Assembly (NCBI GenBank): GCA_940588625.1
Contig: CALNPU010000012.1
Coordinates: 1 to 40,000, forward strand
Direction of reading: 5' to 3'
DNA length: 40,000 nucleotides
Source: an uncultured Caballeronia sp.
Lineage (GTDB): Bacteria; Pseudomonadota; Gammaproteobacteria; Burkholderiales; Burkholderiaceae
Shown: piece by piece, positions 1 to 9,032 of the stretch
How the letters are laid out: each line of letters opens with the position of its first letter
Position numbering within the stretch: the stretch's first letter is position 1
Notes under the pieces: generated by a model
Told to the model about the DNA's origin: nothing
Database searches by the model: none
What the model saw: only the letters and a program-made list of their open reading frames with translations
Translations under genes and position numbers: made by a program

Positions 1-56
1 TCAGGCGGCGAACGTGCAGCCGCGATGTACAGCCTCTGATTGGTTCTGCACGCCCG

Positions 57-192
57 AATGGCATCGATCCCGAAGCCTACCGCATTGCGCCATCGAGCGC
101 GTCGCCGATCACCCGGTGAACCGAATCGACGAACCGCTTGGAACGTCGCTCCTTTGTTGCCCGCCGCCTCACACATCGATCCCGTTCGCTAG
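57..192 (+). pseudogene. IS66-family transposase TnpC, C-terminal remnant
   Basis: This is a decayed 3' end of an IS66 transposase (DDE, TnpC). The typical C-terminal element is readable only by changing frame twice: NGIDPEAY at 57-80 in frame 3, then IERVADHPVNRIDE at 92-133 in frame 2, then WNVAPLLPAASHIDPVR at 139-189 in frame 1, ending at TAG 190-192. Joined, these give the usual IS66 tail with the 'RIDELLPW'-like motif. Two small indels therefore separate the pieces, so no functional protein can be made. The upstream part of the gene would lie beyond the left edge of the window or is lost. The family call is from motif recognition, not a search. Confidence 0.75.
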
Positions 193-444
193 CAGTCGAT
201 CCTCTCGCGCGTCAACGTAATCCGCAACCGGTCTAGATTGAATGCTTACTTCCATCGGACACTTCCCGATCCACTTGCGCAACAGGTTGGCGCTGATCCC
301 TTGCTCCTGTGCCGGACGGGCAACCGACGCACCGGGGCGCAACGCCGCTTCGACCAGTGCGCGCTTGCCCGTCTCGTCGTATCGGCGACGTCCATCGCGG
401 CTCTGCCGTACCGCTCTTAACTCCGGGGGGGTGTCAGCCATAGG
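169..444 (-). pseudogene. truncated IS66-type TnpA-like accessory protein
   Basis: A 91-residue frame starts at ATG 444. Residues about 17-57 look like the helix-turn-helix region of IS66 TnpA/OrfA proteins, with RRRYDETGKRALVEAAL and then the recognition-helix stretch ISANLLRKWI. After residue ~57 the similarity stops and the frame runs antisense into the tnpC remnant, so the C-terminal half of the usual protein (about 120-150 residues) is missing. It points opposite to the tnpC fragment, while an intact IS66 carries tnpA, tnpB and tnpC in one direction. The two pieces thus come from different elements or from a rearrangement. Function is unlikely. A less likely alternative is an IS3-type OrfA, which shares this fold. 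Confidence 0.55.
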
Positions 445-534
445 TGCCCACCAATTTTTGAGGCGGACACCCGTGCCTCCTCTCTCAACCCGTGCTCCTC
501 TCTCGTACCGCTGCCGATAAACGCCGAAAATCGA

Positions 535-542
535 GCACTTAC
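535..542 (-). repeat. possible IS66 terminal end (GTAAG-type)
   Basis: Read on the minus strand, GTAAGTGC starts at 542, about 100 bases upstream of the tnpA-like start and directly beyond the rplQ terminator. Many IS66 inverted repeats begin GTAAG. No matching right end is visible, so this is only a suggestion for the insertion boundary. Confidence 0.25.
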
Positions 543-556
543 GTTCAAACCCGCCG

Positions 557-591
557 CACAATAGAAAAGGCCAAGCTCCGCTTGGCCTTTC
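557..591 (-). terminator. intrinsic terminator after rplQ
   Basis: A perfect 11-bp stem (566-576 with 580-590, loop of three bases) lies 22 bases after the rplQ stop. On the transcribed strand it is followed by TTTTCTATT. This is a classic rho-independent terminator and marks the end of the ribosomal protein cluster. Its symmetrical A/T flanks may let it act in both directions. Confidence 0.85.
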
Positions 592-612
592 TTCAATCAA
601 CAACGTGCCAGC

Positions 613-1008
613 TTATTCAGCTTCTTGCACGTCGTCGCCTTCAGCGAGTTCCGGACGATCCATCAGCATGACCAGTGCCATTGGCGCATTGTCGCCTTGG
701 CGGAAGCCGAACTTCAGGATGCTCAGATATCCACCCGGACGCTTTTCATAGCGCGGGCCCAGCACTTTGAACAGCTTTGCGACGGAGTCACGATCACGCA
801 GGCGGTTGAACGCCAGACGACGATTCGCCAGCGACGGCTTCTTGCTGAGCGTGATTAGCGGCTCAACGACTTTACGCAGTTCTTTAGCCTTCGGCAGCGT
901 CGTCTTGATGACTTCGTGCTCGATCAGCGAGTTCGACATATTACGGAACATAGCCAGACGGTGGCTGCTCGTGCGGTTCAGTTTCCGCAAACCATGTTTA
1001 TGGCGCAT
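613..1008 (-). CDS. rplQ: 50S ribosomal protein L17
   Basis: L17 is a primary 23S rRNA binder near the exit of the peptide tunnel on the large subunit. The 131-residue product starts with the conserved [12 protein letters not shown] and contains the family block around residues 17-45 (HRLAMFRNM, then [17 protein letters not shown]). The family core is about 120 residues; the acidic tail here (GDDVQEAE) is usual for Burkholderia-type L17. It is the last gene of the alpha group, but a strong hairpin separates it from rpoA, so part of its expression may be set by read-through. ATG start; AGGA lies a few bases upstream. Confidence 0.98.
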   Translation of the reverse strand: MRHKHGLRKLNRTSSHRLAMFRNMSNSLIEHEVIKTTLPKAKELRKVVEPLITLSKKPSLANRRLAFNRLRDRDSVAKLFKVLGPRYEKRPGGYLSILKFGFRQGDNAPMALVMLMDRPELAEGDDVQEAE

Positions 1009-1074
1009 TTTGAATTTCCTAATTAACCAAGTTTAAATCCAGCTCTTCTATTGCGTCTCTTTTGAGCGCACGGG

Positions 1075-1121
1075 CCGGTCGAAAAAGCAAGGTGCGGATT
1101 CTAAAGGAAAATCCGCACCTT
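1075..1121 (-). terminator. intrinsic terminator or attenuator between rpoA and rplQ
   Basis: A perfect 12-bp inverted repeat (1089-1100 with 1110-1121, 9-base loop) begins 27 bases after the rpoA stop. The transcript then reads TTGCTTTTTCG. It has the make-up of a rho-independent terminator, with a slightly displaced U-run. Because rplQ follows with no clear promoter of its own, partial termination is the simplest reading. Confidence 0.7.
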
Positions 1122-1147
1122 TGCCAGTCAAGCGTATTGCGCGAAAC

Positions 1148-2125
1148 TTACTTGTCGAGACCAGCTGGCGGCCAGTTCTCGAGCTTCATACCCAACGTCA
1201 GACCACGCGAAGCCAGGACTTCCTTGATCTCGTTCAGCGACTTGCGACCGAGATTAGGCGTCTTGAGCAATTCGTTTTCCGTGCGCTGAATCAAATCGCC
1301 GATGTAATAGATGTTCTCGGCCTTAAGGCAGTTCGCGGAACGAACCGTCAGTTCGAGATCGTCCACCGGACGCAACAGGATCGGATCGATCTGCGGCGCG
1401 CACGACGGTGCCTCTGCCGCTGCTTCCATGCCTTCCAGTGCGGCGAACACCGACAACTGGTCGACCAGGATACGAGCCGATTGACGAATTGCTTCCTCGG
1501 GCGAAATCACGCCGTTGGTTTCAATGTTCATCACGAGCTTGTCGAGATCGGTACGCTGCTCAACGCGAGCGCTTTCAACGGCGTAGCTCACGCGGAGAAC
1601 CGGTGGGAACGACGCATCCAGCACGATACGGCCAATGATCTTCGCCGAATCTTCGCCATAACGGCGCACGTTGCCCGGCACATAGCCGCGGCCCTTTTCA
1701 ATCTTGATCTGAACGTCGAGCTTGCCGCCCTTCGACAGATGCGCAATCACGTGACCCGGATTGATGACTTCGCAATCGTGAGCGAGTTCGATATCGCCGG
1801 CCGTGACAACGCCTTCGCCTTCCTTGCGCAGCGTGACCGTGACTTCGTCGCGGTTATGCAGCTTGAAAACGACGCCCTTCAAATTCAACAGCAGGTTGAC
1901 CATATCTTCTTGCACGCCGTCGAGCGTAGAATATTCATGCACGACGCCAGCAATCGTCACTTCGGTCGGCGCATAACCAATCATCGACGACAACAGCACA
2001 CGCCGAAGCGCGTTACCCAAGGTGTGACCATAACCGCGTTCGAACGGCTCCATGACCACTTTCGCGTGACTGTCGCCAAGCGATTCGACTGCAATAATCT
2101 TGGGCTTCAACAAACTGGTTTGCAT
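1148..2125 (-). CDS. rpoA: RNA polymerase alpha subunit
   Basis: Alpha dimerises to nucleate assembly of core RNA polymerase, and its C-terminal domain contacts UP elements and activators. The 325 residues match the family. The N-terminal domain carries the assembly motif [18 protein letters not shown] at about residues 31-48. The alpha-CTD lies at about 245-325 and shows the DNA-contact determinants [17 protein letters not shown] and [16 protein letters not shown], ending in LENWPP. It follows rpsD by 124 bases, as in the alpha operon of proteobacteria. It is bounded downstream by a terminator-like hairpin before rplQ. ATG start with AGGAAAA upstream. Confidence 0.99.
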   Translation of the reverse strand: MQTSLLKPKIIAVESLGDSHAKVVMEPFERGYGHTLGNALRRVLLSSMIGYAPTEVTIAGVVHEYSTLDGVQEDMVNLLLNLKGVVFKLHNRDEVTVTLRKEGEGVVTAGDIELAHDCEVINPGHVIAHLSKGGKLDVQIKIEKGRGYVPGNVRRYGEDSAKIIGRIVLDASFPPVLRVSYAVESARVEQRTDLDKLVMNIETNGVISPEEAIRQSARILVDQLSVFAALEGMEAAAEAPSCAPQIDPILLRPVDDLELTVRSANCLKAENIYYIGDLIQRTENELLKTPNLGRKSLNEIKEVLASRGLTLGMKLENWPPAGLDK

Positions 2126-2249
2126 AGGTTTTCCTTTTCAATACCCTCGGCTCGTTACGCCGATAAGGCTGACCGGTGACAACCCGAAAATAGACAGTCG
2201 AGGTAGTCCCTTGCCTTCGGCAATCAGGGCTCCCCGGTGGTTAATCGAT

Positions 2250-2873
2250 TTACCGCGAATACAATTCAACGATCAGGCTTTCGTTGATGTCGCCAGCGAT
2301 ATCGCTGCGTTCCGGCATCGACTTGAACGTGCCTTCGAACTTCTTAGCGTCGACAGAAACCCAGCTCGGCATTCCGCCTTGTTCAGCCAGGTTAAGCACT
2401 TCCAGAATCCGCACTTGCTTCTTCGACTGTTCGCGAACAGCAACCACATCACCTGCCTTGACTTGCATCGACGGGATGTTGTTCACGACGCCGTTCACCG
2501 TGATCGACTTGTGACCGACCAGCTGACGTGCTTCAGCGCGCGTCGAGCCGAAGCCCATGCGATACACGACGTTGTCGAGACGCGACTCGAGCAATTGCAG
2601 CAGGTTTTCACCCGTCGGGCCCTTGCGACGATCAGCTTCAGCGAAGTAACGACGGAACTGACGTTCGAGCACACCGTAAATACGCTTCACTTTTTGCTTT
2701 TCACGCAATTGCGTACCGTAGTCGGACGTACGAGCGCCAGACGTGCGGCCATGCTGACCCGGCCTGCTATCGAGCTTGCACTTGTCAGCGAGCGAACGGC
2801 CTGCGCTCTTCAGGAAAAGATCAGTACCTTCACGACGAGACAGCTTTGCTTTAGGACCGGTATAACGTGCCAC
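2250..2873 (-). CDS. rpsD: 30S ribosomal protein S4
   Basis: S4 binds the 5' domain of 16S rRNA first during 30S assembly and, in E. coli, represses the alpha operon by binding its mRNA. The 207-residue product has the N-terminal [16 protein letters not shown] block. The S4 RNA-binding domain covers about residues 97-160 ([13 protein letters not shown], then HKSITVNG). No N-terminal Zn-cysteine motif is seen. The start is GTG at 2873 with AAGGA six bases upstream; the ATG seven bases earlier is out of frame. It is separated from rpsK by 159 bases containing a hairpin, so it may have a partly separate transcript with rpoA. Confidence 0.98.
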   Translation of the reverse strand: MARYTGPKAKLSRREGTDLFLKSAGRSLADKCKLDSRPGQHGRTSGARTSDYGTQLREKQKVKRIYGVLERQFRRYFAEADRRKGPTGENLLQLLESRLDNVVYRMGFGSTRAEARQLVGHKSITVNGVVNNIPSMQVKAGDVVAVREQSKKQVRILEVLNLAEQGGMPSWVSVDAKKFEGTFKSMPERSDIAGDINESLIVELYSR

Positions 2874-2979
2874 TTTGCATCCTTAATAATTGATCACGCG
2901 AAATACATTCGCGCTAGTTCGAACTCAATGGATCGGACGGTGGGCTTAGTCAGTATTCTTAACGCTGATTCCATAACGC

Positions 2980-3013
2980 AAACAACCTGTCGACGCGCGA
3001 GCGTCCCAACAGG
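2980..3013 (-). terminator. candidate terminator or attenuator after rpsK
   Basis: Stem CCTGT+GACGC pairs with GCGTC+ACAGG across 2986-3013, with a small asymmetric internal loop and a 4-base apex. The transcript then reads TTGTTTGCG. It is weaker than the other terminators here. The rest of the 159-base rpsK-rpsD gap shows no gene and no convincing promoter. Confidence 0.35.
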
Positions 3014-3032
3014 TCAAGTCGCTACGCGACGC

Positions 3033-3437
3033 TTAGATACGACGACGCTTCGGCGGACGGCAACCGTTGTGCGGGACCGGTGTCACGTCGGAGATTGCGG
3101 TGATCTTGATGCCAAGACCATGCAGCGCACGCACCGCCGATTCACGGCCAAGACCGGGACCCTTGATCCGCACCTCGAGGTTCTTCACGCCGTATTCCAT
3201 CGCCACGCGACCAGCCGATTCGGCTGCGACCTGAGCAGCAAAGGGAGTCGATTTACGCGAACCCTTGAAGCCCTGGCCACCCGACGTTGCCCAGGCGAGT
3301 GCATTGCCTTGGCGATCAGTGATCGTGATGATGGTGTTGTTGAACGACGCGTGAACGTGAACTACGCCCTCGGCAACGTTCTTCTTTACCTTCTTGCGAA
3401 CACGTTGCGCCGCGGAGTTGTTCGAAGCCTTAGCCAT
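3033..3437 (-). CDS. rpsK: 30S ribosomal protein S11
   Basis: S11 sits on the 30S platform next to the 3' domain of 16S rRNA and the E site. The 134-residue product shows the family signature: [20 protein letters not shown] at residues about 26-45, then [21 protein letters not shown], and the basic C-terminal tail ending [11 protein letters not shown]. The isolated Asn-Gly near the end is the usual isoaspartate site of S11. It follows rpsM by 28 bases and shares its transcript. ATG start with AGGAAAA upstream. Confidence 0.98.
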   Translation of the reverse strand: MAKASNNSAAQRVRKKVKKNVAEGVVHVHASFNNTIITITDRQGNALAWATSGGQGFKGSRKSTPFAAQVAAESAGRVAMEYGVKNLEVRIKGPGLGRESAVRALHGLGIKITAISDVTPVPHNGCRPPKRRRI

Positions 3438-3465
3438 TACGTTTTCCTGTAACTATCAATTCCGC

Positions 3466-3831
3466 TTACTTCTTCAGCGATTGCGCTGCACGACGCGGAC
3501 CCTTACGGGTACGGGCATTCGTACGTGTACGCTGACCACGCATGGGCAAGCCCTTGCGATGGCGCACGCCACGGTAGCAGCCTAAGTCCATCAGGCGCTT
3601 GATGTTCATCGTCACTTCACGACGCAGGTCGCCTTCGACGATGAACTTACCCACTTCTTCTCGCAGCTTTTCGAGGTCTGCGTCACTGAGGTCTTTGACT
3701 TTCTTCGAAAATTCCACACCAGACGCCACGCAAATGTCGCGCGCGCGCGTGCGACCTACACCGAAAATTGCCGTGAGGCCGATTTCAGTATGCTGGTGAT
3801 TCGGGATGTTAACCCCTGCGATACGAGCCAT
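3466..3831 (-). CDS. rpsM: 30S ribosomal protein S13
   Basis: S13 is a head protein of the small subunit that bridges to L5 and contacts P-site tRNA through its C-terminal tail. The 121 residues begin [20 protein letters not shown] and contain the helix-two-turn-helix region at about 14-60 ([13 protein letters not shown]). The signature [20 protein letters not shown] is at about 89-108, followed by a basic tail with the usual KGPRR. It is the first classical alpha-operon gene, 41 bases after rpmJ, with AGGAAAAATA before the ATG. Confidence 0.98.
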   Translation of the reverse strand: MARIAGVNIPNHQHTEIGLTAIFGVGRTRARDICVASGVEFSKKVKDLSDADLEKLREEVGKFIVEGDLRREVTMNIKRLMDLGCYRGVRHRKGLPMRGQRTRTNARTRKGPRRAAQSLKK

Positions 3832-3872
3832 TATTTTTCCTCAAACAAAAAGCGCAAGCAAAAGCGCGGCGT

Positions 3873-3989
3873 TCAGCCTTGACGCTGTTTGTGGCGCGGA
3901 TCAGAGCTGCAAATCACGCGCACAACGCCCTTGCGCTTGATGATCTTGCAATTGCGGCAAATGCGCTTAACCGATGCCATCACTTTCAT
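3873..3989 (-). CDS. rpmJ: 50S ribosomal protein L36
   Basis: L36 is the small Zn-ribbon protein of the large subunit that helps fold 23S domain VI and links spc to alpha genes. The frame encodes 38 residues, starting [20 protein letters not shown] and ending RHKQRQG. The zinc ligands C11, C14, C27 and H33 are all present, so it is the zinc-dependent (C+) form. AAGGG lies upstream of the ATG at 3989. It sits between infA (20 bases) and rpsM (41 bases). The length of 38 residues is exactly that of the family. Confidence 0.97.
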
Positions 3990-4009
3990 GATATTACCCT
4001 TCTTTCAAA

Positions 4010-4228
4010 TCACTTCGCCCGGAACACGATCCGTGCACGAGACAGATCGTAAGGCGTCAATTCAACCGTTACCTTGTCACCAGGAAGAATGCGGATGTAA
4101 TGCATCCGCATTTTCCCGGATATGTGCCCAAGAACCACATGGCCATTTTCCAACCTAACCCGGAAAGTAGCATTGGGAAGGTTTTCCACCACCTCACCCT
4201 GCATCTGGATTACATCGTCTTTGGCCAT
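4010..4228 (-). CDS. infA: translation initiation factor IF-1
   Basis: IF-1 binds the 30S A site during initiation and works with IF-2 and IF-3. The product is a 72-residue single S1/OB-fold domain starting [20 protein letters not shown]. It carries the conserved [20 protein letters not shown] and [11 protein letters not shown]. The ATG at 4228 is chosen over longer in-frame options because it gives the exact family N-terminus; upstream codons overlap secY. It lies 10 bases after secY and is followed by rpmJ, the common secY-infA-rpmJ order. Some Burkholderia carry a second infA elsewhere, which cannot be checked here. Confidence 0.98.
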   Translation of the reverse strand: MAKDDVIQMQGEVVENLPNATFRVRLENGHVVLGHISGKMRMHYIRILPGDKVTVELTPYDLSRARIVFRAK

Positions 4229-4238
4229 ATAGTCCTTA

Positions 4239-5588
4239 CTAGCGCATAGGGACGTTACTGCCTTTGAAGTTGGCCTTCTTGAGCAGCGATTCATACTGTT
4301 GCGACATAACGTAGGACTGCACCTGAGCCATGAAATCCATCGTGACCACGACAATGATCAGCAGCGACGTTCCACCGAAATAAAACGGTACGTTCCAACG
4401 CAGCACCAGAAATTCCGGCAGCAAGCAAACGAACACGATGTAGATTGCACCGGCCAGCGTCAAACGCGTGAGGATCCGATCAATATACCGAGCCGTCTGG
4501 TCACCAGGACGAATCCCGGGAACGAAGGCACCGCTTTTCTTCAAGTTGTCGGCCGTCTCCCTGCTGTTGAACACCAATGCGGTGTAGAAGAAGCAGAAGA
4601 AAATGATCGCCATTGCGTACAACAACACATACACTGGTTGACCAGGCTTAAGAGCCTCAGCAACACCGTGCAGCGTGTTCGTAAACCAGCCGGTCCGCGT
4701 ACCCGAACTAAACCAGTTTAGGATAGTTGCCGGGAACAGGATGATCGACGACGCGAAGATCGGCGGAATCACGCCCGACATATTCAACTTCAGCGGCAAA
4801 TGCGACGACTGACCACCATTCCAAATCTTGTTTCCGACCTGACGCTTGGCGTAGTTCACGAGGATCTTGCGCTGACCGCGTTCGATGAACACCACCACGA
4901 ACGTGACCGCCGCAATCAGCACGACGACAATGATCGCCGAGATGATACTCATGGAGCCGGTGCGAACCAGTTCGAAGAGACCACCGATTGCGTTCGGGAA
5001 ACCCGCCGCAATACCACCGAAAATGATGATCGAGATACCGTTGCCCAGTCCGCGCTCCGTGATCTGCTCACCCAGCCACATCAGGAAAATCGTGCCGGTC
5101 ACCAGCGTCACGACTGTCGTCAACCGGAACACCATGCCTGGGTCAATAACGAGTCCGGCTTGATTTTCCAGCGCCACCGCAATACCAAATGCTTGAAACA
5201 TAGCCAGAACAACCGTGAAGTAACGCGTGTACTGCGTAATCTTCCGCTGCCCCGCCTGCCCTTCTTTCTTCAGCGCTTCCATTTGCGGCGAAACGATCAA
5301 CAGCAGCTGCATGATGATCGACGCTGAGATGTACGGCATGATCCCAAGCGCGAAGATCGTGAACCTGGACAGTGCGCCACCCGAGAACACGTTGAACATG
5401 CCAAGAATGCCGCCTGACTGGCTCTGGAAAAGCTTCGCCAGCTGATCCGGGTCGATACCCGGCACCGGAATATGCGCACCGATACGGTAGACGATCAGCG
5501 CCAGCAGCAAGAAGATTGCACGCCGACGCAGATCGCCGAACTTCGCAGCGCTTCGACCAGATTTTGCGAGACTCGGGCTATTAGCCAA
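4239..5588 (-). CDS. secY: protein translocase subunit SecY
   Basis: SecY forms the protein-conducting channel of the inner-membrane SecYEG complex; its partner secE is also in this window. The 449 residues contain ten hydrophobic segments of the family. The periplasmic plug region follows TM1 ([17 protein letters not shown]). [20 protein letters not shown] is at about residues 169-188. The cytoplasmic loop between TM8 and TM9 contains [23 protein letters not shown]. It follows rplO by 44 bases and leads into infA, so membrane insertion capacity is co-expressed with ribosomal proteins. Length and start are typical. Confidence 0.99.
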   Translation of the reverse strand: MANSPSLAKSGRSAAKFGDLRRRAIFLLLALIVYRIGAHIPVPGIDPDQLAKLFQSQSGGILGMFNVFSGGALSRFTIFALGIMPYISASIIMQLLLIVSPQMEALKKEGQAGQRKITQYTRYFTVVLAMFQAFGIAVALENQAGLVIDPGMVFRLTTVVTLVTGTIFLMWLGEQITERGLGNGISIIIFGGIAAGFPNAIGGLFELVRTGSMSIISAIIVVVLIAAVTFVVVFIERGQRKILVNYAKRQVGNKIWNGGQSSHLPLKLNMSGVIPPIFASSIILFPATILNWFSSGTRTGWFTNTLHGVAEALKPGQPVYVLLYAMAIIFFCFFYTALVFNSRETADNLKKSGAFVPGIRPGDQTARYIDRILTRLTLAGAIYIVFVCLLPEFLVLRWNVPFYFGGTSLLIIVVVTMDFMAQVQSYVMSQQYESLLKKANFKGSNVPMR

Positions 5589-5632
5589 GAACCTTCTCCG
5601 ATGTTTTCGCTAACAACGACAACACGTGCTCG

Positions 5633-6067
5633 TTACTCAGCGACCGAGCCACCAGCGGCTTCAATCGCAGCACGGGCACCCTTCGTAGTAACGAGGCCCT
5701 TGACTGTGATCTTGCGCGTCAGTTCGCCCGTCTTGATGATCCGTGCGCTCGTAAAGAGCACGCCGAGCAGACCAGCTTGCTTCAAAACCAACAAATCGAT
5801 TTCGTCGACCGGCAGCTTATCGAGATCCGACAAACGCACTTCGCCAACGAACTCATGCGTCAGCGAGCTGAAACCACGCTTCGGCAGACGACGTTGCAGA
5901 GGTATCTGACCGCCTTCAAAACCGACTTTATGAAAGCCGCCCGAACGCGATTTCTGACCCTTGTGACCGCGACCTGCAGTCTTGCCCAGGCCGGAACCGA
6001 TACCGCGGCCAACGCGACGTTTTGCGTGCTTCGCGCCTTCTGCCGGCTTAAGGTTATTCAAATCCAT
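5633..6067 (-). CDS. rplO: 50S ribosomal protein L15
   Basis: L15 is a late-assembly protein spanning 23S rRNA domains. The product is 144 residues with the glycine/lysine-rich N-terminal extension ([21 protein letters not shown], about residues 16-36) that threads into rRNA. The C-terminal L18e/L15 domain includes [19 protein letters not shown]. The ATG at 6067 has AAGGAG six bases upstream; a TTG six bases earlier would add two residues but would spoil this spacing. It lies 29 bases after rpmD and 44 before secY, as in the spc operon. Confidence 0.98.
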   Translation of the reverse strand: MDLNNLKPAEGAKHAKRRVGRGIGSGLGKTAGRGHKGQKSRSGGFHKVGFEGGQIPLQRRLPKRGFSSLTHEFVGEVRLSDLDKLPVDEIDLLVLKQAGLLGVLFTSARIIKTGELTRKITVKGLVTTKGARAAIEAAGGSVAE

Positions 6068-6096
6068 ATTCAACTCCTTGATCCTTGGTCAGCCGC

Positions 6097-6279
6097 TTAG
6101 CTGAGGACTTTGACAAGGTACGAGACCTTGTTGATCATCCCGCGCACCGCCGGCGTGTCCTGCAGTTCGCTAACCGAGTTGAGTCGGCGCAGACCCAGAC
6201 CACGCACCGTTGCACGATGCGTTTCACGGGTCCCAATCAGGCTCTTCACGAGCTGAACCTTGACAGTTTTATCAGACAT
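6097..6279 (-). CDS. rpmD: 50S ribosomal protein L30
   Basis: L30 is a small ferredoxin-like-fold protein of the large subunit. The product is 60 residues, starting [16 protein letters not shown], with the family block [17 protein letters not shown] at about 21-37 and [16 protein letters not shown] near the end. The ATG at 6279 has AGGTGG five bases upstream, which decides against the GTG three codons earlier. It follows rpsE by 14 bases. Confidence 0.97.
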   Translation of the reverse strand: MSDKTVKVQLVKSLIGTRETHRATVRGLGLRRLNSVSELQDTPAVRGMINKVSYLVKVLS

Positions 6280-6293
6280 GCTGGCCACCTGGC

Positions 6294-6812
6294 TTAGCCC
6301 AAAATATCTTCGACGGACTTGCCACGCTTCGCCGCGATATCACCCGGCGTGGACTGCTTGCGCAGACCGTCGAGCGTTGCACGAACGAGGTTGTACGGAT
6401 TCGTCGAACCATGGCTCTTCGCCACAACGTTTTGAACGCCCATCACGTCGAACACTGCACGCATCGGGCCGCCGGCGATAACACCCGTACCGTCCTTGGC
6501 CGGAGCCAGGAGGACTGCGGATGCGCCGTGCTTACCGTGCACTTCGTGTTGCAGCGTACCGTTCTTCAACGGCACCTTGAACATGTTGCGGCGTGCTTGT
6601 TCCATTGCCTTTTGAACAGCAACCGGAACTTCTTTCGCTTTGCCCTTGCCCATGCCGATGCGTCCGTCACCATCGCCAACCACGGTCAATGCGGCAAAAC
6701 CGAGAATCCGGCCGCCCTTCACCACCTTGGTCACGCGGTTGACCGCGATCATCTTTTCACGGAGGCCGTCGTCGCGGTCTTCAGCCTTCACATTCGCTTG
6801 CATCTTTGCCAT
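6294..6812 (-). CDS. rpsE: 30S ribosomal protein S5
   Basis: S5 lies at the mRNA entry side of the 30S subunit and affects decoding accuracy; spectinomycin-resistance changes map to its N-terminal loop. The 172 residues contain the double-stranded RNA-binding S5 domain from about residue 16 ([19 protein letters not shown], then [20 protein letters not shown]) and the C-terminal alpha-beta domain ([21 protein letters not shown]). The loop appears unaltered. It follows rplR by 14 bases. Confidence 0.98.
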   Translation of the reverse strand: MAKMQANVKAEDRDDGLREKMIAVNRVTKVVKGGRILGFAALTVVGDGDGRIGMGKGKAKEVPVAVQKAMEQARRNMFKVPLKNGTLQHEVHGKHGASAVLLAPAKDGTGVIAGGPMRAVFDVMGVQNVVAKSHGSTNPYNLVRATLDGLRKQSTPGDIAAKRGKSVEDILG

Positions 6813-6826
6813 GACGAATTCTTCCC

Positions 6827-7192
6827 TTAGAACTTGAGTCCGGCTTCGCGTGCCGCATCAGCCAGCGCTTTCACGCGGCCATGGTAACGGAAACCCGAAC
6901 GGTCGAAGGCGACGGATTCGACGCCGGCAGCCTTGGCCTTTTCAGCAATACGCTTACCGACAGTGATCGCAGCGTTGACGTTGTCGCCTTTACCGGTCTT
7001 GTCGGTCAGTTCGGCACGCACTTCAGCTTCGAGCGTCGACGCACTTGCCAGCACCTTGGTGCCGCACGGCGAGAACACTTGCGCATAGATATGCGTGTTC
7101 GTGCGATGCACAGCCAGACGCGCGACCTGCAGCTCAGCGATCTTGACGCGCGTCTGTTTAGCGCGGCGCCGGCGAGATTGAGTCTTATCCAT
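6827..7192 (-). CDS. rplR: 50S ribosomal protein L18
   Basis: L18 binds 5S rRNA and, with L5 and L25, forms the central protuberance. The 121-residue product starts [21 protein letters not shown] and has the basic N-terminal arm, then the core with [18 protein letters not shown] at about 27-44. The conserved end reads [28 protein letters not shown] in part. It lies 12 bases after rplF and 14 before rpsE, in the spc order. Confidence 0.98.
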   Translation of the reverse strand: MDKTQSRRRRAKQTRVKIAELQVARLAVHRTNTHIYAQVFSPCGTKVLASASTLEAEVRAELTDKTGKGDNVNAAITVGKRIAEKAKAAGVESVAFDRSGFRYHGRVKALADAAREAGLKF

Positions 7193-7204
7193 GATTGCGC
7201 CCCC

Positions 7205-7738
7205 TTACTTCTTCTTCGTTTCTTTGAGGATGACGACTTCGCCGAAGTAGCGCACGCCCTTGCCCTTGTAGGGCTCCGGCGGACGGTAACCGCGAACGTC
7301 CGCAGCGACCTGGCCAACTTTCTGCTTGTCGATCCCCTTGATCACGATTTCGGTTTGCGTCGGGGTTTCAACTTTGACGCCTTCCGGCATCGCGTGCACC
7401 ACGGGATGCGAGAAACCCAGCGACAGATTCAGCTTGTCACCCTGCACCTGCGCGCGATAACCAATGCCAACCAGCGTCAGCTTGCGCTCGAAACCCTTCG
7501 TAACGCCATTCACCATGTTCGCCACGAGGGCGCGCATCGTGCCCGACATCGCATTCGCTTCACGGCTTTCATCAGCCGGGGCAAAGTTGAGCGTGCCGTT
7601 GTCGTTTGCTATCGTAACAAGCGGGTTGGCCGCTTGCGTAATCGTACCCAGCGGGCCCTTGACGGTGATTACTTCGCCGCTAAAGGCCACTTCCGCACCT
7701 TGCGGCAGCGTAATCGGGCTTCTACCTACTTGAGACAT
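7205..7738 (-). CDS. rplF: 50S ribosomal protein L6
   Basis: L6 sits near the factor-binding site and the sarcin-ricin loop. The 177 residues hold two repeated L6 domains. The N-terminal one begins [17 protein letters not shown]. The C-terminal one contains the signature [20 protein letters not shown] at about 152-171, with a lysine-rich end KETKKK. It follows rpsH by 19 bases. Length equals that of E. coli L6 (177). Confidence 0.98.
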   Translation of the reverse strand: MSQVGRSPITLPQGAEVAFSGEVITVKGPLGTITQAANPLVTIANDNGTLNFAPADESREANAMSGTMRALVANMVNGVTKGFERKLTLVGIGYRAQVQGDKLNLSLGFSHPVVHAMPEGVKVETPTQTEIVIKGIDKQKVGQVAADVRGYRPPEPYKGKGVRYFGEVVILKETKKK

Positions 7739-7757
7739 GTTTCTTCTCCTTTTCGGC

Positions 7758-8153
7758 TTAAGCGACGTAGCAGAGGACTTCGCCGCCGACGCCGGTCTGG
7801 CGCGCCTTGCGGTCGGTCATCACACCCTGGGACGTCGACACAATTGCAACGCCAAGACCGTTCATCACAACCGGAATGTCGTTACGACCGCGATACACAC
7901 GCAGACCAGGCTTCGAGACGCGTTCAATGCGCTCGATAACCGGACGGCCAGCGTAGTACTTCAACGCGATATTCAATTCCGACTTCGCACCTTCAGACTT
8001 CACTGCGAAATCGTCGATATAACCTTCGTCCTTCAAAACCTGCGCAATCGCAACCTTGACTTTCGACGAGGGCATTGTCACCGATACTTTCTCAACCATC
8101 TGCGCATTGCGGATGCGAGTCAACATATCGGCGATAGGATCACTCATACTCAT
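7758..8153 (-). CDS. rpsH: 30S ribosomal protein S8
   Basis: S8 is a primary binder of 16S helix 21 and the translational repressor of the spc operon in E. coli. The 131 residues begin [18 protein letters not shown], and the C-terminal binding signature [20 protein letters not shown] is at about residues 99-118. The first ATG (8153), with GGAG about nine bases upstream, matches the family start; the second ATG two codons on is also possible. It follows rpsN by 13 bases. Confidence 0.98.
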   Translation of the reverse strand: MSMSDPIADMLTRIRNAQMVEKVSVTMPSSKVKVAIAQVLKDEGYIDDFAVKSEGAKSELNIALKYYAGRPVIERIERVSKPGLRVYRGRNDIPVVMNGLGVAIVSTSQGVMTDRKARQTGVGGEVLCYVA

Positions 8154-8166
8154 TTAGTGTCTCCTA

Positions 8167-8472
8167 TTACCAGCTCGCCTTGGTCAGGCCAGGGATTTCG
8201 CCGCGGAAAGCGATTTCGCGAATCTTGCTGCGTGCCAATCCGAATTTGCGGAACGTGCCACGCGGACGACCCGTGATCGCGCAGCGGTTACGCTTGCGAG
8301 TGGGGTTCGAGTTGCGGGGCAGTTGTTGCAGTTCGAGACGAGCGGCATAACACTCTTCGTCCGACTTGCTCGCGTCATCAATGACCGCCTTCAGCGCCGT
8401 ACGCTTGGGAGCGTACTTTGCAGCCAGGCGAGCACGCTTCTTTTCACGTTCGATCAGTGCCAGTTTAGCCAC
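8167..8472 (-). CDS. rpsN: 30S ribosomal protein S14 (long, zinc-free form)
   Basis: S14 completes the 30S head. The product is 101 residues, the long form lacking the CxxC pair of the short zinc form; only two isolated cysteines are present. It starts (M)[15 protein letters not shown] and carries the conserved [20 protein letters not shown] at about residues 63-82. The start is GTG at 8472. Its Shine-Dalgarno GAGG overlaps the rplE stop codon (TGA at 8482-8480), so rpsN is probably translated by coupling to rplE. Confidence 0.97.
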   Translation of the reverse strand: MAKLALIEREKKRARLAAKYAPKRTALKAVIDDASKSDEECYAARLELQQLPRNSNPTRKRNRCAITGRPRGTFRKFGLARSKIREIAFRGEIPGLTKASW

Positions 8473-8479
8473 GGTAACC

Positions 8480-9019
8480 TCAGTTTCTGAACGGGAACTT
8501 GAAGCTGGCGAGCAGTGCCTTCGCTTCATCGTCAGTCTTCGCGGTCGTCGTGATACTAATGTTCAGCCCACGAAGCACGTCGATCTTGTCGTAATCGATC
8601 TCGGGGAAAATGATCTGCTCTTTCACACCGATGTTGTAGTTGCCGCGACCGTCGAACGCACGACCCGATACACCGCGAAAGTCACGAACCCGGGGGAGTG
8701 CAATCGTCACGAAACGATCAAGAAATTCGTACATGGCTTGGCCGCGCAGCGTAACCATCGCGCCGATCGGGTAGCCCTGACGAATCTTGAAGCCAGCGAT
8801 AGCCTTGCGTGCCTTTGTGATAAGCGGCTTCTGGCCAGCAATCTTCGTCAGGTCGCCAACGGCGTTTTCAATGATCTTCTTGTCGGCGACAGCTTCACCA
8901 AGACCCATGTTGAGGGTGATCTTGGTGATGCGCGGCACTTCCATGATGGACTTGTAGCCGAACTTCTTAACGAGGTCGGGTACAACCTTCTCTTTATAAA
9001 ATTCTTGCAGACGTGCCAT
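8480..9019 (-). CDS. rplE: 50S ribosomal protein L5
   Basis: L5 binds 5S rRNA, contacts P-site tRNA and bridges to S13. The 179 residues start [20 protein letters not shown]. The signature with [16 protein letters not shown] is at about residues 33-48, followed by [19 protein letters not shown]. The C-terminal half contains [20 protein letters not shown] and [14 protein letters not shown] at the end. It follows rplX by 13 bases. Length equals that of E. coli L5. Confidence 0.98.
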   Translation of the reverse strand: MARLQEFYKEKVVPDLVKKFGYKSIMEVPRITKITLNMGLGEAVADKKIIENAVGDLTKIAGQKPLITKARKAIAGFKIRQGYPIGAMVTLRGQAMYEFLDRFVTIALPRVRDFRGVSGRAFDGRGNYNIGVKEQIIFPEIDYDKIDVLRGLNISITTTAKTDDEAKALLASFKFPFRN

Positions 9020-9032
9020 TTTTTACTCCGCG

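Noticed and set aside
1009-1088. Promoter for rplQ after the rpoA terminator
   Set aside because: No pair of boxes near consensus at proper spacing.
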